NCBI GenBank assembly: GCA_008933995.1
Contig: WARS01000011.1
Location: 12,987,516 to 13,051,515, forward strand
Length of the DNA: 64,000 nucleotides
From: Datnioides undecimradiatus
Taxonomy: Eukaryota > Chordata > Actinopteri > Lobotiformes > Datnioididae
Reading direction: 5' to 3'
Below are positions 12,844 to 35,354 of this stretch, piece by piece. Under the pieces are notes generated by a model. That model was given only the letters and a program-made list of their open reading frames with translations, made no database searches and was not told where the DNA came from. How positions within the stretch are numbered: position 1 is the first letter of the stretch; every line of letters begins with the position of its first letter. The position numbers and the translations under genes are program-made.

Positions 12844-12849
12844 TTTATT
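12844..12849 (-). terminator. prkar2b: prkar2b polyadenylation signal AATAAA
   Basis: A canonical AATAAA on the minus strand lies about 1.3 kb past the prkar2b stop codon. This implies a 3' UTR from 14153 to about 12825, ending some 460 bp before the candidate hbp1 first exon. Confidence 0.6.
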
Positions 12850-14153
12850 GACATGAAAAGTGAAACATACAGTACTTTCAGCCAGTATTATGGATTTGCC
12901 TTCAAAAATTACCAGTACTATCTGCACAAAAGGGGGGAAATAAAGTCAGAATGTTTAAATGTTAAATCAGCTTTAAACAGTTTAAGCTGCAGTAAACCAC
13001 AGACAAATACAGAAGACTTCCATTATTAATTTTAAAAAGAGAAAGAGAGAAGAAGAGAGAGAGAAGACCCACTTTAAATTCCTGTTCAGAGGGAACATCG
13101 GAATACGTGTTTCCAAACAGTATAGGTTGTTGGCAGAGGTAGACAGCAATAATGAATGTCATAATCATAATATATGTTTCACTGACACAAAAACAGTATG
13201 ACTTAGATTTTACATTAAAACACAGGAAAAGCAATTGTCTAACGACATTGCCTATAATGACTACAGTCTAATTGGGCAACTTATTAAATTAAAGGTGGGC
13301 CTATATAATAACAGTAAATACTCAGTCTGAAATTGTACAGCAATGTGTTGTATATTCTTACAAAACTATCAGCTATCTCTCTGAAGTTTGTTTTTTGTTG
13401 TTTTTTTTGCAAAAGCATAGTATTAGGCTAACAGCCACAAACACTAACCAACAATGATATACAGTTCATGAACATGTATTCAAGGGATTCAATCTTATGA
13501 TAAACAGAAAAAAGTACTTTGTAAAAATGTTAAAGAACTTCCAAGTTTACATTCTGCCATGATGTAAATGTGAAAGATGTTCTTCAAAAACAGAATCAAA
13601 TTGACTTTCTTTACAAACTGTTTATCCTTCCTCGTTTTGGAGCACTCTTGTACTTCTGCACCTCATGCTGCAAGATTTAGTATTCTTGCCAAAAATGACA
13701 AGAAAACGTGACATATTTGGTCACAATTTTCCAGTTAGAAATTAGCTTTGGCATCTGAAACAATGTTTAGAAATTTACAAATGATACTATACTGTAGGTT
13801 TAACTGTAACACTGTGGAGCAAAAGTGAGAGTTAACAAAAGTGTTCAATATACAAACAAATAATGGTGACAATTAAATGTACACTTACATTTTTATGGTT
13901 ATAGTTGTGAAAAATCCAATTTAAACAAGCTTTAAGCAACTCTGCTTTGGCTTACTTTTCTTTCGTATAACACTCTGCTTAAATTAATCTCGTCTCATGT
14001 GAGATTCTGACAGATTCTGTTTCATTTGTCTGACACACAAATGTTGTAATGGATATTCACATTTCTTGTAAGAAAAGCTTTTGAAGTGATTATGGGCAAA
14101 AACATCCATACAAGCCTTTTTTATCAACTGATTTATGGTCCATTGGAGCTGTC

Positions 14154-20050
<5,897 letters not shown>

Positions 20051-22443
20051 TCCTGTTATCAGTCTATGAATGTGAACAAAACCGGTTTGCTGCGAATCCG
20101 AAACAATCAAAAGCATACAACTGAGATTTCAAAAAAGCCCAAATTAGGAGACGGGTGTAGTCAGGCCACCCAGTCTGCAAGCCATCCACAACGGATCCTC
20201 TCTTTTTCTTGAATGAAAATGGCTCTGGATTTTTGGTCCAAGCATCTTCTGCTGCTTCTGGCTACAGGAAACCCACGCATGTGACCCAGGAATCCATGGC
20301 AACCACCTATCCAGGGATTGCGTATGAGCAGCAGCAGCGCAGAAACTGCAGTCAGTCGCAAAATACAAATTACGGGAAAGAGACAGCCTTTTTGTCTATC
20401 CGTCAGAGATCGATTTTTACAGAGACGAGATGAGACATCGGATGACCACATCATGTCTGTTGTCAGATAGTAAGTTTAAAATGTCTTATAGTATATGTCA
20501 TATGTTTTATGGTCCTACATTTTAAAATGTGTCCATGTAAATGCCACTTTAAAATAATTGAAAAATCTGAGAATAAAAACTGGCATATGTAATAAAAGAA
20601 AGCTTAAGAATGCACTGACAAATAATAAATGAAAAATGTGACATCATATGCTGATGAATTAGAAAAAAAACATATATGTGATTAATCACTGAAATCAATA
20701 TGCACGTGATATGCAGAAATATTCATATTGTACCTCTGTCTTAATTCCAATTAGTAATTCCATTTATAAAGTAATTAATAGCTGCATAACAAAGGCTCAT
20801 TAAAGAGGGACTGTCCCTTTAATAGCACCAGCAGTTCAGACCCTATTTCTTGTTCCAGAGGGAGAAAAATTAATAAATCTGATGCAAATTTTAATGCCAT
20901 GGGACCACTCAGAACATTGTGTGACTGCCAGGCAAGTACTGCCAGAAAAAAAAAACTAAACTTCATTACAGAGTGAAACAAAGAAACCCCGCTGTGACAA
21001 AAATATTCTTAGTCTGAAACTAAAACTTGATGATCAGCACACTTCGTGGAGACATCTAAAGTGAGCCTTTTGCATAAAAAGTTGTGACAAGTGATGAAGC
21101 CTTTTGGATGGGTCATTTATTTTGGATAGAGTAGCCCCCCCCCTTGATAGGTACTCACAATAATAGAAAACCTAATTTTAGGGGTTCACGTGTGTCTTTA
21201 AACTTGTAAAAGTGGAAACTCCCTTCAACTTTAACTTTATAGTTCCTACGTCACTGAGGTCAGCTTCTAACACAACACAGGTGAAAAGAAGAGGAAGTTT
21301 CAGAGGGAGTACTGGAGCAGATCAGATGAGCCTAAAGAACCCTGAGACTGCCAGATGTGCTACGTCTCCATTTAGTGCATGCCATACTTTAGCGATTATC
21401 ATGTTGTGATGGAATTTGATGGTAGAGAGCGGAGGTCAAAGGGAAATGCAGGAATAAATCTATAGGTTAGCAGCAGGGAATCACCAGAGGGAAAAAAAGA
21501 GCACAGCTATTATCTGCCATGGCTGTCCACCTTCTGTGCCACTGTGGCACTGCCATGAGAACCCTCCCCCCGCTGTGGCCCACATCTGTCACTCTTTGTT
21601 AAGGAGGCACAACATTTTCTCACTCAGGCGAAACATGGGAGCATGTCCATGGGGTGACCTGTAATGCAACCATGCTGCTGCTTAGCTGCTAGCTCTCATA
21701 CTCTCTGTTCAGGACCGCAGTCTGCGTGAGCTGTCCACCAGAGGGATTTTAGTTGGTCTTGTACAGTTCAACCCCATAACAGTATCCCCTGTGAGAAGAG
21801 ACAGCTGTTAGTGGAGAACAAGTGCTGTGCATCAGCCCTGCTCTCTGAACCGTACATCCTGAAGAATGTTACTCCTTAATGCATCTCAACAGACCAATGG
21901 AGCTCACAGCTGAAGGAATTATTAGTTGCTGAAACGTTCTCAGGCTGAAATAAGGTGGTTTACATTAGGAATAAGGCTCAGTCTTTCAGTATCAAGTTAG
22001 TTGACAGATATGTTGATTACATAATATACACTTGGTAGCTAAAACTCATGCAATCTAATACAACAGTCCTGAAATATACAAATTCAATTAAGGTTAAATA
22101 TGCAGGGTTTGTTTGGGGTTTTTTTCTCTGTAGGTTTGAGGTGGACAAATTTGTGAAATCTCCAAAGCCTCCAAAATGAGAACATAGTTAAACCATGTCT
22201 CTGAAACATATGTAATCAAAAACTGTACACTGCAATTTTGATGAACATACAGAAAATGCTGCCATCTGCATCAAAACACAGCCAGTGAGGTCTCAAGCTA
22301 TAAAATAAAAGTACAACTATTTTAAAACATATTCTACTCTGCAGTATGTTTACGGCTCTCATGTATTGCCTCAGAAACTATGGAAGTATGAGAACTACTG
22401 GGGAAGTGTGAAACATATGCAACAGCAGACCAAAGGTCTATTA
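20051..22443. other. prkar2b upstream region and intergenic DNA
   Basis: The right side of the prkar2b start should contain its promoter and 5' UTR. No clear TATA or CCAAT arrangement was picked out. No further exon was recognised to 22.4 kb. Several plus-strand ORFs here lack splice or family support. Confidence 0.5.
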
Positions 22444-22600
22444 CCCTGGGGAACAATTTGAAAAAAAATTTCTGTTGAGTTAGATTTTTATGCTGATTAA
22501 AACTAAAATTGGCATGCTGATTCCAAAATTGCAGTCAGTTTTTTTCTAGCACGTCAAGTTTTTTCTCCACAGCTCACCCTCCAGATAAGCAAAATTCCAC
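22444..22600 (+). mobile_element. Divergent single arm related to the adjacent fold-back transposon
   Basis: This stretch begins CCCTGGGGAACAATTT and carries TGTTGAGTTAG, then CCAAAATTGCAGTCAG and CACGTCAAGTTTTTT in the same order as the left arm of the element at 22607. Many substitutions and indels separate the two. It looks like an older related copy, or a one-armed remnant, next to the younger insertion. Confidence 0.6.
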
Positions 22601-22606
22601 TGATTA

Positions 22607-23041
22607 CACTGAGGAACACAATTTTTGTTGAGTTAGTTTTGTTGAGGTCTGACAGCTGTTTTTAACTAATTTTTGGGTGCGGAATCCAAAACTGATCTCA
22701 GTTTTTCTCTATCACGTCAAGTTTTTGAACTTATAGGATCCTACTGTAATTATAATTACAGTAGCCATATCCTTTGTAAAAACATAATACTGTTAAATAA
22801 ACATTGCAGTCATGCCTGTTTCTTTCATATTTCATTATATGCCAATATTTGAAAATTTTTATAAAACAAGCACATATCTGTTAAGTACAGTATTTTTCAT
22901 ATGTTTTAAGAAAACAGGGATCCTATAGTTCAAAAACTTGACGTGATAGAGAAAAACTGAGATCAGTTTTGGATTCCGCACCCAAAAATTTGTTAAAAAC
23001 AGCTGTCAGACCTAACTCAACAAAAATTGCGTTCCCCAGTG
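22607..23041. mobile_element. Fold-back (MITE-like) DNA transposon with about 130-bp terminal inverted repeats
   Basis: Bases 22607-22738 reappear inverted at 22912-23041. The ends read CACTGAGGAACACAATTTTT and, on the other strand, CACTGGGGAACGCAATTTTT. The arms share the inner blocks CGGAATCCAAAACTGATCTC and CTATCACGTCAAGTTTTTGA. Both ends are flanked by TTA (22604-22606 and 23042-23044), which fits a 3-bp target duplication. There is no coding capacity. CACTG termini with a 3-bp duplication would suit the EnSpm/CACTA superfamily, but PIF/Harbinger-like origin is also possible. Confidence 0.85.
22741..22764. repeat. Perfect 24-bp palindrome at the inner edge of the fold-back element
   Basis: CTACTGTAATTATAATTACA followed by GTAG equals its own reverse complement. 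It sits just inside the left arm, in the loop between the two arms. Confidence 0.85.
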
Positions 23042-23044
23042 TTA

Positions 23045-24937
23045 TGCGTTAGTGTTTTATAAATAAACATGGACATTGTATCGTATGCCATTTCCAATCT
23101 ACACACTTCTTCCAGCAGCAGTTTGTGGAGTCGGTTAACTTCAAGGTCTCAGCATTGTGTACATAAACTCAGATTAGGTGGGGGAATTCATTCATCTCAA
23201 AAACCGAGCCGTGTCTTACACACCCAAAGGAAAAATGCTGACTAGGTTGCTTAACAACACTTCAAGCACATCATCCCGAGTGTTTCCTTACTTTCTCAGC
23301 AGTTAGTGCCTGCTATAAAACCTAGAAAATGCAGCATCTGATGGTAATAATAGCAAAAACCACAAGGAGGACACTTCTTCACAAGACCTCTGAAGCCATA
23401 AAAATGTTCCTAAGGGCATTTTTAGCTTTTTAGCAAATGCAATAAAGACTGAACTGCTTATAATCAGTTATTAGTGGGATACATTTGTTTCCCAGTGAAA
23501 GTCATTCACAATTTCTATTTCAAAATAAGATAAGGGTAAAACCTGCTCACTCACTGTACTGATAAAAGAAAAAAATCTGACGAAGTGAACTTAAACTGTA
23601 ACAATATAAATAAACATGTGAAGGAAATGAATCTGTGACCTTGAGCAGATTGTTATTGTTTTGTCAAGGACATAAACATTGTTATGTAATCTTTCTTACC
23701 CCAGTGCCACTTTAAACTAAAGAGATGTTTTCTTCACTTTGACTCTAATATTTTTTTCTGTTTAGTGGGACACTGTGCAGGCTGAATATTATGGCTCCTT
23801 AGAATACCTGGCATTCAGTCAGAAAGGGTAAACCTGGAAGTTTTAACACTTTACCTGACATTAACCCTAAAACAGTCATGAATCTGTGACAATAGTAACT
23901 TGTAGTAACTAGTGTGTCACTTTCTAGCTGTTGTATGTTTTATCTTGTCCCTAAACTCAGGCATTTAAAAGGAAAATATCGTGAACTACAGCAGATGTTG
24001 TAAAGCTGGCATTAACTCTGTTGCACTTTATCAGGTACACCTTGCTAAATTAAATTCAGACTAATACAGTTTGAGAGGTGCTGGATGTAATCTGTGGTGC
24101 TGATGAATTATATTACACCACACAGAGAGCTGTGTTTCTCATAGATTTATAAGGAGTGGACTAAACATTATAAGCATCTACTATTACAATGCTTCATGTA
24201 GGCTAGGTGTGCCTAATAAACTGCCATCTGAGATTAGTTGCAGACTGTGCTGCTTGAATGCTTTTGGCTGTATTAAGACATGTGTCCTCTTTCTTATTAA
24301 ATCACCATATAGTGTCATTCATGTTTTTAAGATGTGGGTGACTGTGCCACCTACTGGCCGAGGTATTGCAATGCATTATATGAACACACCACATTGGATT
24401 TTCGTCTTATTTCTAATGAATCACTCTGGATTTTAATCAGATCAGAAACATCTTCTTAATCCATCTCCCACAACATTATTGCAGTGTTCTGGGAGGAACA
24501 ACAGATCTGCCATAAAGAGGTGATTTGAGTACATGAGGGAGCTGAGATGAAGTCATGGTGTCAAGCAAGAAATTCATCAGAGAAATGCAGGAGAACAGTG
24601 GGCGACATTGTAAAGTTTCAGGAGGTACAAAGAACAGTTCGGATATTTATGTTCTGCATAAAGTGAATATATTTTAGTATTATGTTTCTTTTTTTAATGT
24701 AAATAATAGCTCTACAGCGCTCTGTGACAAAGATGCTTTGTAAATCATGACAAACCTGAACTCTGCCAGGCCTCATCTTGGCTTTTCACGTTTCTGAATC
24801 AGATCAGTATTGAGATAAGCCCATACAATTTACTCTTATCAGATTTCAGTTGTTACCAAACTGTACACAAACACAGCTGATAGGAAATGTCAAGCTTCAC
24901 TTTCCACTGAAGTCATGACAACAAATATCCCCGGACT
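23045..24937. other. Intergenic AT-rich DNA
   Basis: No gene or repeat family was recognised apart from the CTCF-like site at 24342. Confidence 0.5.
24342..24360 (-). promoter_or_regulatory. Strong CTCF-like site
   Basis: The minus strand reads CGGCCAGTAGGTGGCACAG, matching 18 of 19 positions of YGRCCASYAGRKGGCRSYR. It lies in the gene-poor gap between prkar2b and hsp90b1, a plausible place for a domain boundary. Confidence 0.6.
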
Positions 24938-26162
24938 TCATGAGCTGAGACGGATGTCACTTGTTTGCCTGATTTTGATAGTAATCATAATTTGATAAAT
25001 ACACTAAGTACACATTATCACTTTTTGTTTGTATTATAAAAGCCTTAAAATCATACAGCCTTTTTGTGAGTAACGAACTACAGCAATAGTAGTCAAACCA
25101 TAGCATCTAACAGCTGTATTGAGAGTTGTGTGAGTCTTACCTGGAAAAACTGCCTCTGCATTGAACCTCTGTATTGATTTTGTTCACATCCTGTAAAAGA
25201 CAGAATCGCTCCACAGTACACAATTCAGTAACTCTGTTCCGTAAAGACATGCAGTAGACAGCCTCTCTGTGTAAAGAAACCAAACTACAAGCAAGAAAAC
25301 ATTTTACAGCAAAACTAAATAAAATAGCAGTCAAAGCCTTGAATCTTGTTTTTAAAATGTTCTTTCTGCATGATTTGTCAAATCCTGCAAAATCAAATAA
25401 TTTATGATTTGAAGACAAATAACTTTTCCTTTAAGGTTAACAAATTTTGTTATACTTACAGCTGTCTTTTCTTTGTCTCGTCTGGGTTTGTATCAGGTGC
25501 AGTGAGACGGGTACAGCTGCGGTCCAGATGGTAGGGCAGGAGAGCCAGCACATGGTACTATGGGCAATAATGAACCACATATACAGTACAGACAGATCAA
25601 GGCTGATTGTTTGCCGTTAGTAATGGACTGGAGTGACAAAGATTCCTAGTTACTTAAAGTTTAATTAGGTTAAAAAAAGATTTTTGCCAATGAAACTCTC
25701 AAAAACTAAAATTCACTCATTCAAGTTTTTACCTCAAATTGGTGACATACATGGAGGAAATCAGAATTCTCAAAATCTCTTCTTTAAAGCAGTGTTGAGA
25801 AACTGAAAAAGATGTTCAAACTCAAGCTGACTCTTCCATAAAGTTTGTATTTTGTTGGCTTCCTTTGGCATATAACTAATTTTGCATTTTTTTTTATTTT
25901 AATATTTTTATTTGGTCATTTGGTTGGTTTATTTGGTCAATTTAACTCACATTAACAAACTCAAGGGGCTGATGAATAGACAGCTCTTTGCAAATGCAAA
26001 ACGGCTGTAAATGAACCCAACATGGATTTGCATAAGTTTCGGTAGGCTAAAAGCCTGTTTCATCAAGTGTCTTACCGTGCATTTGGCGCACACACACACA
26101 CACACACACACACAATTAACTTACAAGATGAATAATCCCTGTGTCTTCCAACTGATTCACAT
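24938..26162 (-). CDS. Unrecognised multi-exon gene or gene remnant
   Basis: I do not recognise this gene. Two well-supported exons join in phase. The first is 25557-25460: acceptor after TTGCCCATAG, donor GTAAGT, encoding YHVLALLPYHLDRS and then a polar stretch ending ETKKRQ. The second is 25266-25141: acceptor after CTTTACACAG, donor GTAAGA, encoding EAVYCMSLRNRVTELC and later LLQDVNKINTEVQCRG. Both are GC-richer than their flanks. A likely upstream exon (26162-26125, VNQLEDTGIIHL, donor GTAAGT) and a likely terminal exon (24968-24938, ending IRLSS and TGA) also fit in phase. No initiator Met is seen and hsp90b1 ends just upstream on the same strand, so this may be a truncated or decaying copy, or the 3' part of a gene whose start was lost. 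Confidence 0.45.
26089..26114. repeat. (CA)n microsatellite
   Basis: About 13 uninterrupted CA units. Confidence 0.97.
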
Positions 26163-26227
26163 CTACAAGTCAACAATATTTCACACCTGCAGCAAACACA
26201 CTGTGTACGTCCTTTTTCCAGGAAACA

Positions 26228-26233
26228 TTTATT
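26228..26233 (-). terminator. hsp90b1: hsp90b1 polyadenylation signal AATAAA
   Basis: AATAAA on the minus strand lies about 230 bp past the KDEL stop, implying a short 3' UTR ending near 26.2 kb. Confidence 0.6.
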
Positions 26234-26463
26234 CGATCAAGAGACAGGATCGCATCTTTCCATAAACAGGTCAGTTAAATATTAACAAATTTACAGTCAT
26301 GAGGAATGTAATAAAAAAAAAACAAAAACAAAAACAAACAACGCTCGCCTTAAAAAACCCCAACCCAGGGAGCCCACCCAGGATAACGTTGACCACGGTG
26401 GCGCTGGAACAAGACTTAAATCCATGTCCTGCTCGATTGTTACATGCTCTTCACTTCAGTGCT

Positions 26464-32986
<6,523 letters not shown>

Positions 32987-33136
32987 TTTGAGATACTGCT
33001 TGACTGACGATGTGTATCTTCAGCTCCTGAAACAAAAGCCGGGAGATCAGCGCACGCAGCACTGGCTTTACAAGTGAGACTGACAAGCTACCGCTCCCAC
33101 CGAAAGAGCCCACTCGATTAAACCTGTGAGAACCGA

Positions 33137-33155
33137 CCAATGGCTGCGCACCACG
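33137..33155 (+). promoter_or_regulatory. hsp90b1: ER stress response element (ERSE) 1 of hsp90b1
   Basis: The sequence is CCAAT, nine bases, CCACG: an exact match to the ERSE consensus CCAAT-N9-CCACG bound by NF-Y and ATF6. It lies about 150 bp upstream of the hsp90b1 ATG, in the orientation opposite to the gene. ERSEs work in both orientations. Confidence 0.88.
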
Positions 33156-33237
33156 CACAACCTTCAACCAATCACAGCAGAGTCTTCGGTACATGTTGCC
33201 CAATCAGATACTTCAACATAAGTCAATACCCGAAAAT

Positions 33238-33256
33238 CGTGGCTAGACACCATTGG
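33238..33256 (-). promoter_or_regulatory. hsp90b1: ER stress response element (ERSE) 2 of hsp90b1
   Basis: On the minus strand the sequence is CCAATGGTGTCTAGCCACG, again an exact CCAAT-N9-CCACG. It is about 250 bp upstream of the ATG, in the same orientation as the gene. Confidence 0.88.
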
Positions 33257-33880
33257 CTAAGAATGAATGATCAGCACATCACTTCCCTAAAATTTACCCC
33301 TCAATGGTGAAAAAAATCTCGGTCAACACTTTAGTTAAACTTTGATTTTCTTGTGCAATGTCACACTCAGAAGCACTCTGAAGCTTCTTGACACTGAAGA
33401 GACAAGCACGATTTGGTTTGCAGCTTTTTTGTACTGCAGCATTATATCTGTCTGTTTTAGTCTGCGCTGGTCTACATGATACAACGTGCACGTACACGTT
33501 TATCAACGTGCGTCTATGGTATCGTATTCAGACTGTCTTGGCTGCCTTTCCACTTAGGAAGAGGATACACTGTACTTAAATATCATGCTGTGGAAACTTG
33601 CAATGAATGAGTGCACATGTGCACCGCTGAACTTTGTCCACGAGGTGGTCCTGTTCAGTAGAAAATGCACACGAACATCCATTCCGATCAACATGTCAGA
33701 ATTTTAAAAGCTAAGTTTGTGTCATACTGGAATCAGGATGGTTAAATTGTGCGTAACATTATGATACAAACGCGCGTGCTATCGTGCAGGTTCCACACCC
33801 TGTCTTATGAGTTTGTAAACCAGTGGTGTAGGTATAGGATAAATCTACAGGTGTCAAATAGCACTTACACTATAGTTCAA

Positions 33881-33913
<33 letters not shown>

Positions 33914-33923
33914 CGAGAGAGAG
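33881..33923. repeat. (GT)n-(GA)n microsatellite
   Basis: A short GT run passes directly into an imperfect GA run in the spacer between hsp90b1 and nt5dc3. Confidence 0.95.
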
Positions 33924-34344
33924 TGCCTTGCATTACATTAAATATATGTGACAGCTTATATCCATGGCTGTACAGAATCAGATTGAGCACAATGACACAT
34001 TAACTAACAAACTACATTATATTTATATTTACGTATTATATGTTTAGATTTATGATATTCATCCAATCAAGAAAATAAAAATTTGATATGCAATTTCTAC
34101 TTAAAAAGAAATTTCGTTTACAATTTATGGCAAAATATTGTCTTACAGTGGTATCATTTTGCTTTAACGATCGTCTAAGTGAAAAGTCTGATGAAAATTT
34201 TAAAATGAGAGTAAGAAGAGATTGATTAAAAATGTTATTTTGTCTTAAAATATAAAACATTTGAGAAATAATATTCTGATTTCATATCCCATCTTATGAT
34301 TTTAAATGTGGTACTAAGTCGTAATAAAGTTTTCTATGGTCAAT

Positions 34345-34905
34345 ACAAAAGTGAGTTATATACCACCACTCAGACACAAGGCAAGTGCTTCACAGGGGAA
34401 TAAAAATAAATAATAAAGATATTTAAAATAAAAATCAATTAAAATAATTTGGAATTAAATGACACCAGACATTAAATTGTAAAGAAATAAAGAAATTAAA
34501 GGAGAGATGTCTCTATATTATTGGAACGCTGCAGTAAACAGTAAAGTAAGCCCCGATTTAACAGAGCTGACAGTGTCTGCAGACCTCAGGTGTACAGGAA
34601 GCTTGTTCCAAAGGTGAGGAGCATAGAAACCGAAAGCTGATTCGCCTTCTTTGGTTTTGAACATGGTAAGGCTAAGTGAACCGGTCCCAGATTACCTAAT
34701 GGGTCTGAATGTTTTATACCGTAAATCAGAGATGTATTGAGGCCCAAGACCATTTAGCGCTTTAAAAACAAATAGCAGGATTTTGAAATCTACAGGAAGC
34801 CAATGCAGTGGTTAGCAGACCTGCAGATGTGCTTTTAACATACGTATCAAAGTATCATACTGAAGTATAACTGGTGTTATGTGCTCCATTTTCTGGGTAC
34901 TAAGT
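34345..34905 (+). repeat. Degenerate interspersed fish repeat
   Basis: Segments such as GGAAGCTTGTTCCAAAGGTG (34600), GCGCTTTAAAAACAAATAGC (34759), the GAAATCTACAGGAAGCCAATG block (34786) and GTGTTATGTGCTC (34873) follow the order seen in a very abundant teleost interspersed repeat that I recognise by text but cannot name. It has many substitutions and no ORF, so it is an old copy. Confidence 0.6.
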
Positions 34906-35354
34906 CATAATATTGATACCCTCAGTCCAACTTTGGACTTTTTATTTAAACGTTTTAATTCGACTTTTAAATTCGAGTTATAAAGCCAGAATTAGTTTAG
35001 TATGTCGTTAAAAAAATCGAAATTTTGACTGATATTTAGATCTGTTTTTGCCACCCCTAATATTTCTCTATTTTTGGTCTCCAGAAGAGGGACTTGTCTA
35101 AATCTTTAGTCTTCTAATACCTAAGAAAGAGAAGCCCCTGCTGGCCTGTCGGTCTAATTACCTAAGCGACTAAACTCCAGACGCACCGGCCTCTGATTCG
35201 CTGGTTGGCTGGGACCTTGTCGAACGCGGAAGTGACGTACAATGCGACTAACCAGGGACACTTTCGGTATTTACAGAGGAGCCCGTCAACTGCATGCAAC
35301 CGTCAGGGACTCCACCGCGACCTGAAAACGGGCTGCCACTCAGAGAACAGAGTT

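Noticed and set aside
26290..26460. A possible tRNA-like or SINE head in the hsp90b1 3' region
   Set aside because: No A-box/B-box pair or cloverleaf could be laid out; it is treated as plain 3' UTR and flank.
35205..35354. Longer N-terminus for nt5dc3 starting at 35205
   Set aside because: The codon at 35205 is TTG and the extension has no in-frame ATG before 35355. In a eukaryotic nuclear gene the ATG is the better choice.
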